Shown here: positions 40,900 to 54,144 of the stretch, piece by piece
Numbering within the stretch: position 1 is the stretch's first letter
Layout of the letters: each line of letters opens with the position of its first letter
Assembly (NCBI GenBank): GCA_900208305.1
Contig: OAPG01000005.1
Coordinates: forward strand, 434,001-498,000
Source of the DNA: Melanopsichium pennsylvanicum
Taxonomy: Eukaryota; Basidiomycota; Ustilaginomycetes; Ustilaginales
Direction: 5' to 3'
Length of the DNA: 64,000 nucleotides
The notes under the pieces: generated by a model
What the model was told of the DNA's origin: nothing
The model's input: only the letters and a program-made list of their open reading frames with translations
Databases searched by the model: none
Made by a program: the position numbers and the translations under genes

Positions 40900-43600
40900 G
40901 AAAACCGGAACGATGAAGTGTGGAAGATGTCGCCAAAACCGAATGGACTGTTCGAGTGAAGTTCACAAGAAGTTCTATTTGTGTGTAAGAAAAGCTGGAT
41001 TGTCGTGGGCAAGGATGTAACCGAGAAGTGGGGTAAGTGGGGAGAGATGTTGTTGAAGGAATGCCTTGGAACGGGCGAGGCGTTGATATACGATTGGAGA
41101 CTGGAGGAAGGGAAGATGATGCCCTGTGTCAAAGAACAAGGAAGAGCCGTGTGGAGAAGGGAAAACGACGATCGAGTGACAAGAGGGTGGAAGAATATAT
41201 TTGAAATCGGCGAGAAGGAGGGAACCAGCTTGGTGAAGCCGTGAGCCGAGTGACTGGTTCTCAAGGTCAGCTACGTATGTACTGTTCAGTATTGGGGCGG
41301 CAAGGCAAGCAATCTCACTGCTCGACTGTTGCAGGATCAGCTGGCAAACAAGCTTAAGGTTTTAAAAACGGAACCGGACGGCAGCATCTCGAGGCAAGAA
41401 AATTGGCGTAGGACAATGAGGAGATGGGGTGCAGTGCGGTACAAGACACTAGACAGGCAGGAGCCAGCAGCAGTAAGGGTTGACGGACTACAATCACAAT
41501 GCGGGTGGAACAGAGAAGGGGAGAGGAGAAGCAAGAGTGTGGCAGAGCTGCGAGTTTTTGGGACCAATCGAAACAATATCCAGATTGGGTGTTCGAGTGG
41601 CGAGAAGAGTGGCCAGGCCCAGGGATGGAAGAGGGAAAGAGTGAGGGCCTCTCCTACTCAAAAATGACACACGCGATATCGGCAAAGTTAGAGGCCCAAA
41701 CGGGCGAGTCGGGGGAGGAGAGGGGAGGACAAGGGTAGAACGAGAGTATGGTAGGGGAGGTGGTCTGTACGTGGGCGAGCAACGCTGGGCAGGGCATCAA
41801 AAACCTGTGTGCATGTGTGTGCGACTGCACGAAAATTGGATACTGACAAGCGAAAACCTGGGGGGAGTTGGGCATGGATGCATATCCAGGGGAGGGGCAA
41901 AACCAGCGGAGAGCATTTGGCCGCATTGCCCTTTCAGCGCACCGTCACTCAAAACAGCTACCGTGAGAGGTATAGTCTGAAGCTGGTCACAGCGCAAGGA
42001 GAGTTTCGAATTTCCTGTTGGGAGGGTGAGAGGAAGGAGGAAAAGGGGTAGAGATTCTGTCAAAAGAAGCAAGGAAGACAAAGAAGAAGAAAAGAATCGT
42101 GGACGAAGAATCGGTCACAGCAGCGAAAGAAAGGGGTTCTTGCAGTAGAGCACCGGCAGTGACGACGCGGCCAAGGAACCAAAATTTGAATGCATAAAAT
42201 AGGGAGGGGCTCATGTTGCAACGCCTTAAACTGCGGGTGACAAGCGGAGTGACCTGCCAAATCCAGCGTCATGCACAGGGCATGAGGTTAGTGAGTCAGT
42301 CTCACAAGGTAGTCTATTGTAGGTTGGAGCTTTGGCTTCGCTTCTGGCCTAACTTGATTTCGAATTTGAATGTAAATTTTTTTTATTTTTCTTTTCCCAT
42401 GTCGACTCTCGTTAAAACGAAACTTGTCCGTAATGACGCGATCAGAGACAGCTTGCAATGCACCTCACCAGTCTCGACACAAAGCCAAATTCATCTTTCT
42501 GCCTCCCTGACGCTCTGCTGTTTCTGTTCCGCGAAGTCTGTCTCCAAGACAAGCCTAGGGTGACACAGTTCGGCCATTCGATCCCTTCCAACTGACCCTC
42601 CGGCCACCGAGTGCCTCTTTTTGAGTGACAAGCTGATCCTCGTGAGTATGTTGTAATGGAATTGCCGCACCGTCTTGTTCCATCCGTCACCAGCATTGAA
42701 GCATCGCAGATAGACTGAGAGTCTCGAGGACGAGGACGAAGGTCCAACGAAAAAAGGGAAGAAAAAAAAGAGCTCTCGGGAAGGCCTAAAAGCCTCACAT
42801 GCTTTGCAGTCGAGAATGTTAAAATTCGCACTATAGGCCTTGAGCTCGGGGCAATCTGCTTCAGGTTCGCTGAGAGAGATTGGGTATCATACCGAAGCAT
42901 GGACGAAGCTGGAATGGCTGAAATCTGAGTATGGCGAGCGCAGATCCGATTGGGCTAGAGTAAGAAGTGCCCCTACTTTGACCTGACCACCTTGAGCGCT
43001 GCTTTGATCGGCTAGTGGGCCGTTCAGTGCTTTACGTTTCATCAACACGCTCGTCTTTCGCCGTCGCGGTCTCTCCGGGCAAACCGATGCAGAGTGCGAG
43101 AAGGCCAACAACAAATGGGACGGAACCGTGAGCAAGACAAAGAAAAAATACATGTAAACAACATCAGCTTGCAAAGTCAGAGGAGGGGATGGGCCGCACC
43201 CAGCATTTCTGCATGTGCAATTTCAAAAGAGATCCCAAGACGCGGTGGCGGCAGATACGGGTGACGAGCACGCCCTTGCGCATGACGGCGTTGACATCTT
43301 CGGCTTTCTGGCACCAGGAGGGGCGAGGGCCAGCAACCCGAAGTTCCTTAGTTCGAGCGGCGAACGGAATCATAACAACCGGTCTAGCAAGCGGGTTACC
43401 AAAATATGGTCGAAGGAGCAGCGAGGCGTGAGAGAGGACGAGACGCGCACGTGCAGCAAGGAGAGGGAAGTCTGTACAAACGAGAGAAGAGCGGAATGGC
43501 GGAAAGGAGCAGAACGGTGCAAAGGTCAAGGGAAGAACGGGGAGCAGTCCCGAGTAGTAATTGAGGGCTGAGAGTAAAAGAAAAAGAAGGGGCGTTCTAG
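40900..43600 (-). promoter_or_regulatory. Pyrimidine-rich (minus strand) leader or promoter zone of the cyclin gene
   Basis: Over about 2.7 kb the plus strand is strongly enriched in G and A (runs such as GGGGGAGGAGAGGGGAGGAC), so the cyclin-gene strand is CT-rich. CT-rich leaders are common in basidiomycete genes. Short upstream ORFs are present on the minus strand. Extent and function are estimated by eye. Confidence 0.3.
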
Positions 43601-46197
43601 GCAAAGGGCCGCGCAAGGGTGTGCACCATGCAGCTCCGTTGCAGGCTAACGTTAGCGTGGGCCTCTGTTGCGCTCTTACTGCAACGGCGCGCCACGTTGA
43701 CCTCGAGCGGCGGGGTTGAATTTCGTTCCAAACATGCATCGTTCTAATTAGAATCCGAATCTCGTAGTGTCGATAGTGATAGACTGAATCGATCCTGTCA
43801 GTCCGACGATCCTGGTATGAAAAGACTATGCGGCAGATGGGGCCATGATTGGACGAAGCAATTAAGAATAACAATAATGAGTAGAAGAAGCAGTCTAGTG
43901 CTTACAGCGCTCTTTCACACAAGCGATTGCCGTGATTCACAAATTAAGTTTTTCCCATGACGCCGAGTACTTTCTGACATCCCTTTGATCAGAAGCCGCG
44001 AATTGGTTGGGTAGCACTACTGAGCGCAGTAATCGCGAAGAAGTTGCGCATGAGCGTGTGATGATAGTGGCGGTAGGAACAAAGGTAAGGATGGTTTGCT
44101 TGCTTTGCTTTCCCGAACCCGATACATTGCAGCATGCTGGCGCAGGCGGAGGCTTCTGTATGTCCTTGGCTTGGGTGTGGAGTTCTCGCCGTCCTGTCTC
44201 GAAAAGCAAGCAGGAAATATGATTATGGTGGCTGATCTCTTTGATTCAGTCGTACCAGTTTTGTTCCGTTTACCACTCAACTGGGCCAGAAAATGACGTC
44301 TGGTCGCTCTACCTTTCTCTGAGCTGTGTTCAAATTCAGCCTTCTGTCAGGCAAAGTGGCTTTAACCAGTTGGAGTTTTACGTAGGTGTGACAGGCTGGC
44401 CTTTTTCCAGCTCATGGATCCGAGAAGAGGAACAGGGACACGCATACGCTACACAAGACGTGTGACGTCCCTTTGATGGATGCTCGGATCACTTTTATTT
44501 ATATCTACAAGACTGCTCTCGAAATTGTAACGATGTGAGAGAGACGACGCCCTACCACGTGCAAGCGGCTCCCATCACTGCAGTGACGCCTACTTCTCTA
44601 AAACCGGTTGTAACGGTGTTGAGACTGGCTGTTGAAGAAGATCCTCTCACATTGGCGCTCAATTACTTTCTCTGAGATTGCGGGGGACTGCGAGATTGAT
44701 TAAATTCGTAAAGGGCCACACACTGTTCCGCTCGTACCGAATTTGAATTTTCTGCCTTGATGCTGGTTTAGTCGACCAGACCATTGGCAATGCTGCAGAC
44801 GGAAGGCTTGCAGGGTGCTTCGCACGCACTGGGACGAGCATCGGAGGGAAGGCGAAGCAAGTTCGAGCGTGCTCTCTATGCTGTTGCTGCCATGATAACC
44901 GGTTGCACATTAAAGCGCAGATATGTGGCCATGCATGGCCTTTAGACTACACAGAGTGGCACCCATGCAAACAGGTTGGTTCTTTCGTGGATGAGAGCGC
45001 TTTGAAATGTTGTCCAAGTCTTCGGCAGCACGAGCACACGAGCATCGGATCGCATCAGTCCTATCATCGATCAATCACATTGCTGGCTCTGCCTGGTTGT
45101 CCTTTTACGCTACGAAGAGGGCTGCCGTCATCGTTCCTGTCTGCCTATTGTTTGAAACTTCTACCATCAGTGTTCGTTTGACATGGCTGGACCAGCCCCA
45201 ACAGCAGCCGAAAATTCCTTTTTTGTATTGCTCTAGTATCAGTACATTCAGGGAGTCGGTAAGAGCCGAATTTCGAGCTCTGATCAGCTTCGGTTAGCAA
45301 TCGTTAGGGTCGAAAAGCCAACGCATCATCAGCAGGAATCTCATCTTCATTTATTGAACGTGCGCGTTTCCTTCCGAGCAATCGGCAAGTGTCGACATTG
45401 ACCTAGCCTATCGAATCATGACACATGACGTGTGAGACTTGGTGACTCGAAGTGTGGTGTCGTCACATAATAGACCCTATAGACCCAATGTAGGGCTGTG
45501 ACGCTAAGGAATAGTTGCCTTCGTGCAGCGCTGGGGCCAGAAGACAGTCGTCAACTGGTGGAGAAGTGAATCAATGAGGAAGCAGCAGCCGTGACTTTGG
45601 GTGAATCTCGTACAACAACGGGCAGGCTAAGCGGTCTTTGCGTTGCAGTCTGGACGCGATCGCGACCAAAGGTGTAGAACTAGCATTTGCTGTCATGGTC
45701 GTATGAGGTTGACGGGACTAACTTGGCCGCTTTTCTCGGGTGACAGTACGGCGTGGTCTCGCTGTGCCATGTCTACCGTGGAACTGTAGAGAGCTCCGAG
45801 CAGTGTTTTAGCTGCCATCCTTTGAATCTAGATCAGCCAGCCTAAAAAGTAAACCGAGACGGCAGCATGATGATGACCACAACTGCTCGAAGCGAGTGCT
45901 TGGGCCACTGTAGCGCATGAGATTACCATGCGGCAACCCCTAGGAAACTCAAATAGAGGATCATCAAACCAGATGTGTGGGAAGCGTGGCCAGAGAAGGA
46001 CAAAATGACGCTGCTCTCTCAGCCAGTCGCAAGATGCGATTTAAAAATTTGGGGCCGCTTTCTTGGCTCACGTTTGAAAGCGAATCACAAAACAAGAGAA
46101 CAGATAGCCGAGGCCTCGCTTGATCACACGCGAGTTTGAAAAATTCGAGCCGATCCTTGTCGAGCTGCACGGTGCCACGCTGTTGGATTCTCCTCTG

Positions 46198-46242
46198 AGA
46201 TCTGACTCTTTCAGATCTGACATTCCCAGATCTGATCCTCTC
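46198..46242. repeat. Three 15-bp tandem repeats starting AGATCTGA
   Basis: AGATCTGA recurs at 46198, 46213 and 46228, exactly 15 bp apart, each followed by a pyrimidine-rich 7-mer. No gene covers it. Confidence 0.8.
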
Positions 46243-49200
46243 TGGCCCCCTTTTTGTGTTTCCCTCTGCAAGAAGACTTGATGCCATGCTCAAATCATAT
46301 GGTTCAGCTCACAAGTGTCCTGACCAGTAGGCTAATAGCGCTAATCCGACTCAAGTGACAGGGATTGATTGCCTGCGCATCTTCAAATATTCATGTCCTT
46401 CCGAGTTCTTCCTCGACGGCTCGGTAGTTGTGAGGTGCATATATATCTCGCAGAGCCTTGCAGGCTGGATCGCGGAGCATCAAGAACATATGCAGAAGCT
46501 GAAAAGGCGGTGGTGGTCATGCTGCTTTCGAGATGGGTTCCGCTATAATTGCCAGCCGAACAGCAAGCCAGGTCCGTCAGACCATAGCAAATGGACTCAC
46601 GTGACCGGTTCGCCACTTCCATCACACTGTTGCAGAGACGAGGTCTTTGTACTTGTGCCTCTGTGCTTCTTCAGGCTGCTGTACAGTAGATTTACGTTGC
46701 AACTTCGTCCCATCATACCACGTTGCTTTTCCCTGGTCGAGTCCAAGTCTGCGCCTTTCCTGTCTCCGTGGTAAACTGATCGTCCAGCTGGCTGCAGACA
46801 TACGAAGCCTCGTGGCCGGCTCTTTTGACCCACAAGACGTATCGTGGTTCGTGGAAAGGCCCTACAGTAGTGTGGTCTTGGCTAGGCTGTCTCAGATGCA
46901 AGATTGGCTGTTTTGTATCGTATTCTGGGTGCTGCATGACGCAGGACCTGCCAGGGACGGGCCGGGCGAGTTGCGAACGCCGCTCAAGACCGCTGTTGAG
47001 GCCGAGTTTCCTGTTCAGTTGGAAATTGATAGTTGAAAACAAGAAAAAAAGGAGGCTGAGGAAATCCGAGAAAAGAAGGGTGAAGAGGAAATTTTCTGAG
47101 CGCCAGCGGAAACTGCTTTAGTGCCGCATGGCATTCGCTTGCTGCTCTTCCCACCTCCGATCTATTCGAGCTGACCCGATGCCGACTATTCCGCCGTATG
47201 CTACTCGTACGATAAGGGCATGATCCTTTGACGTTTCCGCTTGTCTTCTCGAGAAGCCTGTTCAACCACTTCGCACAAAGCAGACCATCAACATGCACAC
47301 TGCAGAACGGGGAAGCGATCGCCGTCCGTCTTCCACATAGTCAGCCGGGAAGAAATCCCGATGTGCATATGCACTTGATTTCGCCCGGATCGTATGGGTC
47401 CAGCACCGGTTATCATACATATCGGGATATCACCTCAAAGAGTGTCGTCAGGGACAGCCTAGCCTAAGTCGGATGCCCCGCCTTTGCCAAAGCGCTGCGC
47501 AGATGAATGCCTGTACGATCCTTCTCTCCACCGTCTGCTCACCGCGACTTGCATTGCATGGCACAGCAGTGCACAGTTTGATTTTCTATTTTCAGTTCCC
47601 ACCAAACATCGGCAAGATCTCCCGCATTTCCGAACTCTCACAAGCGTTCGATCGATGCGTCGCTCAAACCGACAAACATAGTGTGCTGCTAAAAGAAGAG
47701 GCGTGATGTTGTTAGAGTGATTTTTACTCGAGCCGCATGTGATGCATAGGGCTCACACAGGTGCAGCTGCTACTTATCACAGCTGCCTCCCTAAGATCAG
47801 GCTAGTGCGGCCAGAGCGATGGCCGCAGCTTCTGCGAAACCATCCAGGGCCTTTGCCAAGCGTCTCAAGATAGCGTCCGTCAACGTTGCGAGGTCGTAGC
47901 AGCACTGGCGTATGCAAGTGTCCCACGACCTATGCGACATGAAATACTGCTAGCACTCCATATGATCACACCTCACTGCGTCGCCTGGCCTATCAATGTT
48001 GCGACGAATGTATCGAGGGTACGCTGCTGCTGCACTTCGAACACGCCGCGACTTGGGAAGGGACAAAGCAGCCTATTTGTTTGCACGCTCGTGCGCCTGA
48101 CGGCGTACAGTATGGCCTACCAGCGTAGCGTCTTATCGCTTTATGGCAAGCAGCGAGACAAGTCCAAAACCGAAGAGCTGTTTGCTCTGGTCTCGCAGCT
48201 GTTTCGCAAACCCTCGGGCCGCGGACGCTTTTCTCAAGCTAATTTTGTGAGAATGGTCGAGAGGCATGAGAAACCAAGCGACAGCAAGCACGAGAAGACA
48301 ACGTAAGAAAGCAGGTGTTGGCCTTCTCAAACACAAAGAGCCCGAGATGGAAGATCCAGCTGCAGACGTTTTCAGGCCCAGCCGGGGACCACCACTCGCT
48401 CACATGTTCGCTAACGAGCACCGGAAGCGAGTTCTCACTTGGCGGAGATTGATTTCCTGAGAGCGGTGTACAATGGTGTCCTGCAAGGCCGTTTGTGTTG
48501 ATCTTAAGCAAGAGAAAAACAAACTAAAGACCGATAATATTTCACAGCAGACCGCAGAGCGTTTGGACAGACGACGCGGCCACTTGGAATCCCGCTACCC
48601 TGCATTTAGGCAGTTGCTTCTCTGTCGAAGCCACTTCTTTGCCTTTTTCACCAAACCAAACAATCGATGTACGCCCACAACGAAGCAAGACAGGTCGCTT
48701 CGACAGCAACCATGCAAAAGTGAAACTTGAGACTATTTGCTGTCTGCAGAGAGCTCTTAGCAGCCTAACTCCGTCAAGTCATGCAATCTGGAAGTGCTGA
48801 ACACAGACCATACATCCAGAATGATGTGTCTGTTCTGATCGTGTCAGTCCCAATCGAACTTAAAGTTCGCTGGATACACAGATTTTCTGTCGTCATCACG
48901 GGGTTTACCTGTCGTCTTGCAAAGTTGCCCAGCGTAATGAGCATCTAGAATGTTCTACAACGTAACGCAAATCTGGGTTTCGATGTCAGGATACCCGGCA
49001 CGAGCAGATTAATACTGATCCTAACACATTCAAAGGCAACAGACGACGAACCCTCCATCCCACTTTCGGAATTCTTTTTCTTCCTGCCTTCGAACGAATC
49101 CAGGACTTGTTCCTCGGCCGCATTTTTCCCACACAGCCCCAAACTGAGGATTCTGACCACCACGTGAGCTCATCATGGTCTTGATCCAGGCTGGGAGAGG

Positions 49201-52200
49201 CAAAAGAGAAGGTGGTTGCCAAACTCAGCATGAAAGTCTTTTGCTCGTTGGTGGCTCTGCTTCCGCTCGTGCAAGACTGAAGAGATTCAGAGTCAGACCC
49301 CAGGGTCTCGCCGAGAACAGGGTCGAACATGGATCTAGAATGTGCAAGCTGATTACTCACTGACGTTCCAAAGAGATCACTCATTACGTGCATTAGCCAG
49401 TCTGTAGAAGTGACAACATTAGTTCAACGCTGACAATTATCTTATCTGAAACCGCATACACGAGCAATCAGCCTTGACAGCTGTGCTGGGAGCCATCAAG
49501 GAAGATATGGTTGCGAGAACCATCTCCTGCCCATCTGCAAACAAGGACACCTCGAGCCTATCATTATGAAAGCTACCAGGCATATTCGGTGACCTGAGAT
49601 CTTATATTCTTTCGTCATGTTACGGCAAAGTCCTCGAATCCTCGCCTGAATATCATTCGAACGTTGCCGTTGGATGCTGGGTGGCAATGAAGAGTGCATT
49701 TATTTGCATCGACACGTTCTGGAGCACCTTGACTGCTGCAAGACCTCAAAGAAACAGGTTCGTCCGCTCAGGTCGTAGATTCGGCCGCCGTCTCTTGCTG
49801 ATTTTTTCAGACAAGCGACACAGAGTTTGAGAGTATGTAATTCGCCAGCAGGCTCCGATGGCTCCATGTGATCAGCGGAAGCATACTCTCACGAACAAAG
49901 GCATTTGCACTGCACACAGATCAGAATTACAAAGTACAGACCACACTATCAACTTGAGGCCGAAGCAGCGAGGTCAAGTCCTTTGTCCACATGTCCACCC
50001 TCGTACTACCCACCAAGCTTGACGCGTTGCACTGTAGAAGCCGCAGCGCACCAACAGTGGCCCCAGCTGGACTCACGGTACGACAATGCACGCCCAGGCG
50101 GGGATGGAAAGCCACCGCCATGTTCTCGCACGTCAACTGATCCCGTTTTTTGAATGCTGACAGACCAAGGTAGGTGTCAGTTGCTTCGAGAGCTGAACAA
50201 GCGCCAGTCAACGGATGTCTTCCCTAACATGGTTGCTTCGATGGGCTCTGGGTTTGACTTCTTTCTGAGAACGGGGTGTATCGGTGTTGCCGTAGCTGCA
50301 ACGGTCCCACCAGCGCAAGCTTTTCTGGGTCAGCACACTCTAATCGCACAGCATATTTTGCTCTGTGGGGCCTCCGGTCAGAAGGTCACGAAATTCTGAC
50401 CGGGATTCTCGCAGGAATAGAAGGAATGAGAAGCGCAATTCTGTCTCCACAACGCCACATCATACATGGCAACTCAGTTATCTTTGGACGCCTGAATCGA
50501 GTAGGAAGGGCCGACAGCAAACCTGCTGTCTATGGCGTCTGGTGCATGTGCCGATCCGTTTCATGGAGTCGTCAGCATCGCAGCGAGCTTTGGCACGGTG
50601 CTTGCACACGTTCCGTGTGCGAACATCCAAGGGCGCACGTACTGTATCCTGAGGGGTCAAAGGGTCATATTTTATAATAAGAGCTCACGTTACACTCGTA
50701 TGGTCATTATTTCACGACTCAGTGTGCGCCAAAAGCCACACGATCGAGCCACGGAAGAGATCACCGCGGTGTATGCTCTCTTGCGCTTGTCCCGCTATGT
50801 AATCGTTCCAACCGTTCCTGACTCTGGCCTGCCTCTTGGGAAAGGCACAGCGGAGCTATGTTCGTTGTCGTAGTGGGTCGTTTTAAGGTCAAAGCCATTT
50901 TCAGCTGCTGTCGCAGCGTGCTTGTAGAGAAAAGCTGTTTTAAAGTCACACAGACACGGGTCAGGACTGCGCAATGGTGTGACACATAATCTGCTGCTCG
51001 GGATGGGGGAGGACGGTCAAGCCTGCCCAGACAAGGGTCAAAGGCGATTGCATCGGCGATTGACCCATTGCTCGTAGACCCACAGTGATTTACTGTAAAT
51101 TCACAAATCTATCACAACATCGGCTCACCAAAAAAGCCCATCCCGGGTCGATACTCTTGGATGAGGAAAGTTGTGATTTTATGATTTTAGAGGAAAATGC
51201 AGCATGACCGTGAAACGCAGATGTGGGGCTATGATTTCTTAGAAGTCTGCAAAGAGTTGTCAACAAAATTCCGCCGACTTTTGACACTTCTCACAAGCGA
51301 TTGCAAGCCTTAGATATCGATGGAGCATTTCGAGAGCGAGGCAACTCGTGACATGAATCTTTGAAACGCTGCGCGAGACCTTTATGCGCCTGTGAAATGC
51401 ATGTGTGTTTTTGTCAAGCCTCATCGGTAGTATTGCCTGCACACTCCGCCCTCGGGGCCGCCGGGACGCCCCCTCGCACCTGCAACTTTTTGCTAATGGC
51501 TCTGATCGGACATCTCAGCCTCGACGAGTCTTCTCCAAAATCTGTCGATATGTCGATAATAATATTTGAACCAAGTGTGCTGATGCGAGCCATCTACACG
51601 GGAGAAAGGGACAAGCAAATGCACCAAGAGCTTCAAAAGCGAGTCAAAGCTCGCAGCGCTCTCGAAGAATTTTCAATGTGCGTTGATCATCATGCTATCA
51701 TACTGGTCAAACCTCGGCACAGTGCACGTTTGTTTAGCCAAGATAGTGATACCGGCAATTCATGCTTCGGTCTGTCTTTTTAGATGAAGTTATCGTAGCG
51801 ACAAAGCGTGCGGTTATTCGGCACAAAACCGTCAGATGCGACAGAAATAGTCAGTACGACAGGTCCTTTCCTCACAATATCCTACGCTGGCAGCATTACG
51901 CTGCGCCCAATGGTCCGGTATCTGCTCTGAACGGTCCTGTCCCCAATTTCGCTACGCCAGCGACATCGTGAGCCGATGCACCCTACTGGAAGCATTAGAT
52001 TCGTTGCTGTTGTTGAGTGTAGTGTAGAGTCTTTGTTGCGACGACATCCGTTCGAGGACGTAGAGTGTAGCTGGGTGTAATGTATGGTAGCGATGGTTCC
52101 CATTGTACCGTACGTCCCAGTCGAGGTCCATTATTTCTATCCATTGTTGGTAGGCTGACCCGGGCGTTCGTCCTAGAACAAGATCATTGTTCAACGCGCT

Positions 52201-54026
52201 TTGACACTGAAATGAAGTCACCGGTGTGGGAATGTTGAGAGGTTCAAGCGCTTTCTCATGCTCAGTTGCCCTGTGTCACCCAAGGTGACACTCCCACCGT
52301 CGATGACAGCGACGATATCAAGGCTCTAGCCCCTGATGGTACGTGATACGCACTATAGGACCTAAGAGGTATCGTTTCAAAGAATGTAAGAAGAAGTCGT
52401 TTCGGGCAACAGTTCAGCGGACAGCCCACCTCACCATCCACAATGGACGACTTTTATATTGCTCGCACCTGGTACTCGATCAAATTCAAGAGCATAAGTC
52501 TGTGGGCTGTGCAATGGTGGTCAGCGCGACACCAAATTGGCGGCGGCGCTTTGGGTGTGCGTCAATTGTGGCGGATCAGTCCTCATTGGTGCCTTGCTAA
52601 GGCTTGAGTATAACGAAAGCGTGACTGGATTAGCCGCTCAGGGTCTCATGGGGCTAACAGACTAAACACCCCTGGAGACAATTGGTGGCTATGGCATCGT
52701 GACGGTTAGTGTCCAGATTCCGAATCGTCCCCATCCATAATCATCGCAAGCTGTATTTCTTCTCAAGAAACCAGCACCAGCATGTGGGGGTGATCTGATC
52801 CAAAAATCTCACAGCCATCTGGACAAACATTTCCATTCCGATGTGCTTAGCACAAGGCCCTAGTCAACCAGGTACAATATGTAGGCATATAAACTAAGAC
52901 CATCTTCGCAGCGCAGGACAGAAAGACTTGAATGAAGACGCTTGGTGACAAAAAGGTACTGAGCACGCCCCATATCTCCCACGGAATTCACTGGAAAAGT
53001 CTTGCAGAAAAGGCAACAGAAGGTCCAAGTTTCCGGGTGGCCATTCGTTCTATCAAGCACAATCATGCTGTATTTCGCCGTCCTTAATCCAATTTCACAG
53101 CCTATCAAAATGGCACAGAGGGACCTCGCGGTCGTTGAAGAGCGGTCCGAGCGAGTGCTGCATTCACTGTGTACCATGTGTGTACGCTCGAGCTCAATGA
53201 CGACGCTTGGCAGCATTGTGGATGCACGCGCAAGTTCACTGACGGCGCTTGAAAACAACGACGAAGAGCGAAACAACGAAGCCTGGGAATTACTGCAACC
53301 CAGGCGATCCGATCGCACCTGGAATTGATTCAGGAACAGAACTCTTCTGCACTATATCTCATTGAAAGGTCTGTTCCTTGGCCTAGAGAATGTTTATGGT
53401 TCAAAAACCTGGATCGAGGGTCTTCGAGGGTCTGCAAGACCTAGACAAAGAGAAAGAGCCATGTAAAAGATCTGTTGGCCCAGTCTCGGACAAAGTCAGC
53501 TGGAATTGAAATGAATAAAGAGGATGTTCTCGCCCCACGTTGAGGGAACGAGCCTCGTGGGAAAGCTACCCCGCACAGTCCTAACCGCGGATAGCGCCGG
53601 AGCCTCTTGTTGGGTACACTCGCGCACTAAGATACATTGCATATCACAGCATTTAACGATTGCGGACGGAACCCACTCGTACGCAGCTCCTTTGGTCGCC
53701 TCGCTCAAAAGGGTCATTGTCTAGAAATTGCCGACCTTGCGAGGAGCGATCATCACCATAAGCCGCCGCTTGCCCGTACCGCGGCACCCATCCTTTCCTG
53801 CTTTCCTTTCCAGTTTATACGTGGAATTCAGGATCTCGCTGCGACTCTGCAGTCAGGAGAGATTCGCTGCTCCGGCCATGACTACTTGGAATTGTTTCGG
53901 GGACTATGACGCTTCTGTACAAGGGACGAGACTCCTGCAGCATAGTTCTACTCGTGACTGTGTATTTGTGTTTGTGACACTGACAAAAAAAATGGAAATA
54001 TAATTCAACGCGCATCCCTCGTTTAC

Positions 54027-54144
54027 ATCTGCGGCCATAGAACCTTGAAAGCACCGCATCCCGTCCGATCTGCGAAGTTAAGCAAGGTATCGCCTAGTCA
54101 GTACTGCGGTGGGGGACCACGCGGGAATCCTAGGTGCTGCAGTT
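54027..54144 (+). rRNA. 5S rRNA: 5S ribosomal RNA
   Basis: The 118-nt sequence has the conserved 5S elements: GGCCATAGAACCTTGAAAGC, CATCCCGTCCGATCTGCGAA, GTTAAGCAAGGTATCGCC, the internal control region and GGGGGACCACGCGGGAATCC, ending GGTGCTGCAGTT. The 5' end ATCTGCGGC pairs with the 3' end GCTGCAGTT to form helix I. It is a single dispersed copy, not inside an rDNA repeat. A T-rich stretch directly after 54144 fits Pol III termination. It lies 695 bp upstream of the 3-ketoacyl-CoA reductase start. Confidence 0.96.

Larger units (their letters stand above)
40497..54026. other. 13.5 kb without a convincing protein gene
   Basis: This stretch runs from the cyclin start codon to the 5S rRNA gene. 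Frames above 100 codons exist (42442-42900 minus, 43164-43874 minus, 46355-46774 plus, 47932-48306 plus, 51361-51783 plus, 52860-53318 minus) but none carries a domain, signal peptide or strong codon bias I recognise. No reverse transcriptase, transposase, long terminal repeat or AT-rich satellite is visible, and base composition is near 50% GC. The first 3 kb is purine-rich on the plus strand, as expected for a long CT-rich leader of the cyclin gene. Confidence 0.45.

Noticed and set aside
43164..43874. 236-codon minus-strand frame in the gene desert
   Set aside because: Composition is Arg/Pro/Leu/Ser-rich as expected from the CT-rich strand, overlapping frames on both strands are similarly open, and no domain is seen.
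40497..54026. Centromere or transposon island
   Set aside because: No AT-rich composition, satellite, reverse transcriptase, integrase, transposase or long terminal repeat is visible; it is left as unexplained non-coding sequence.
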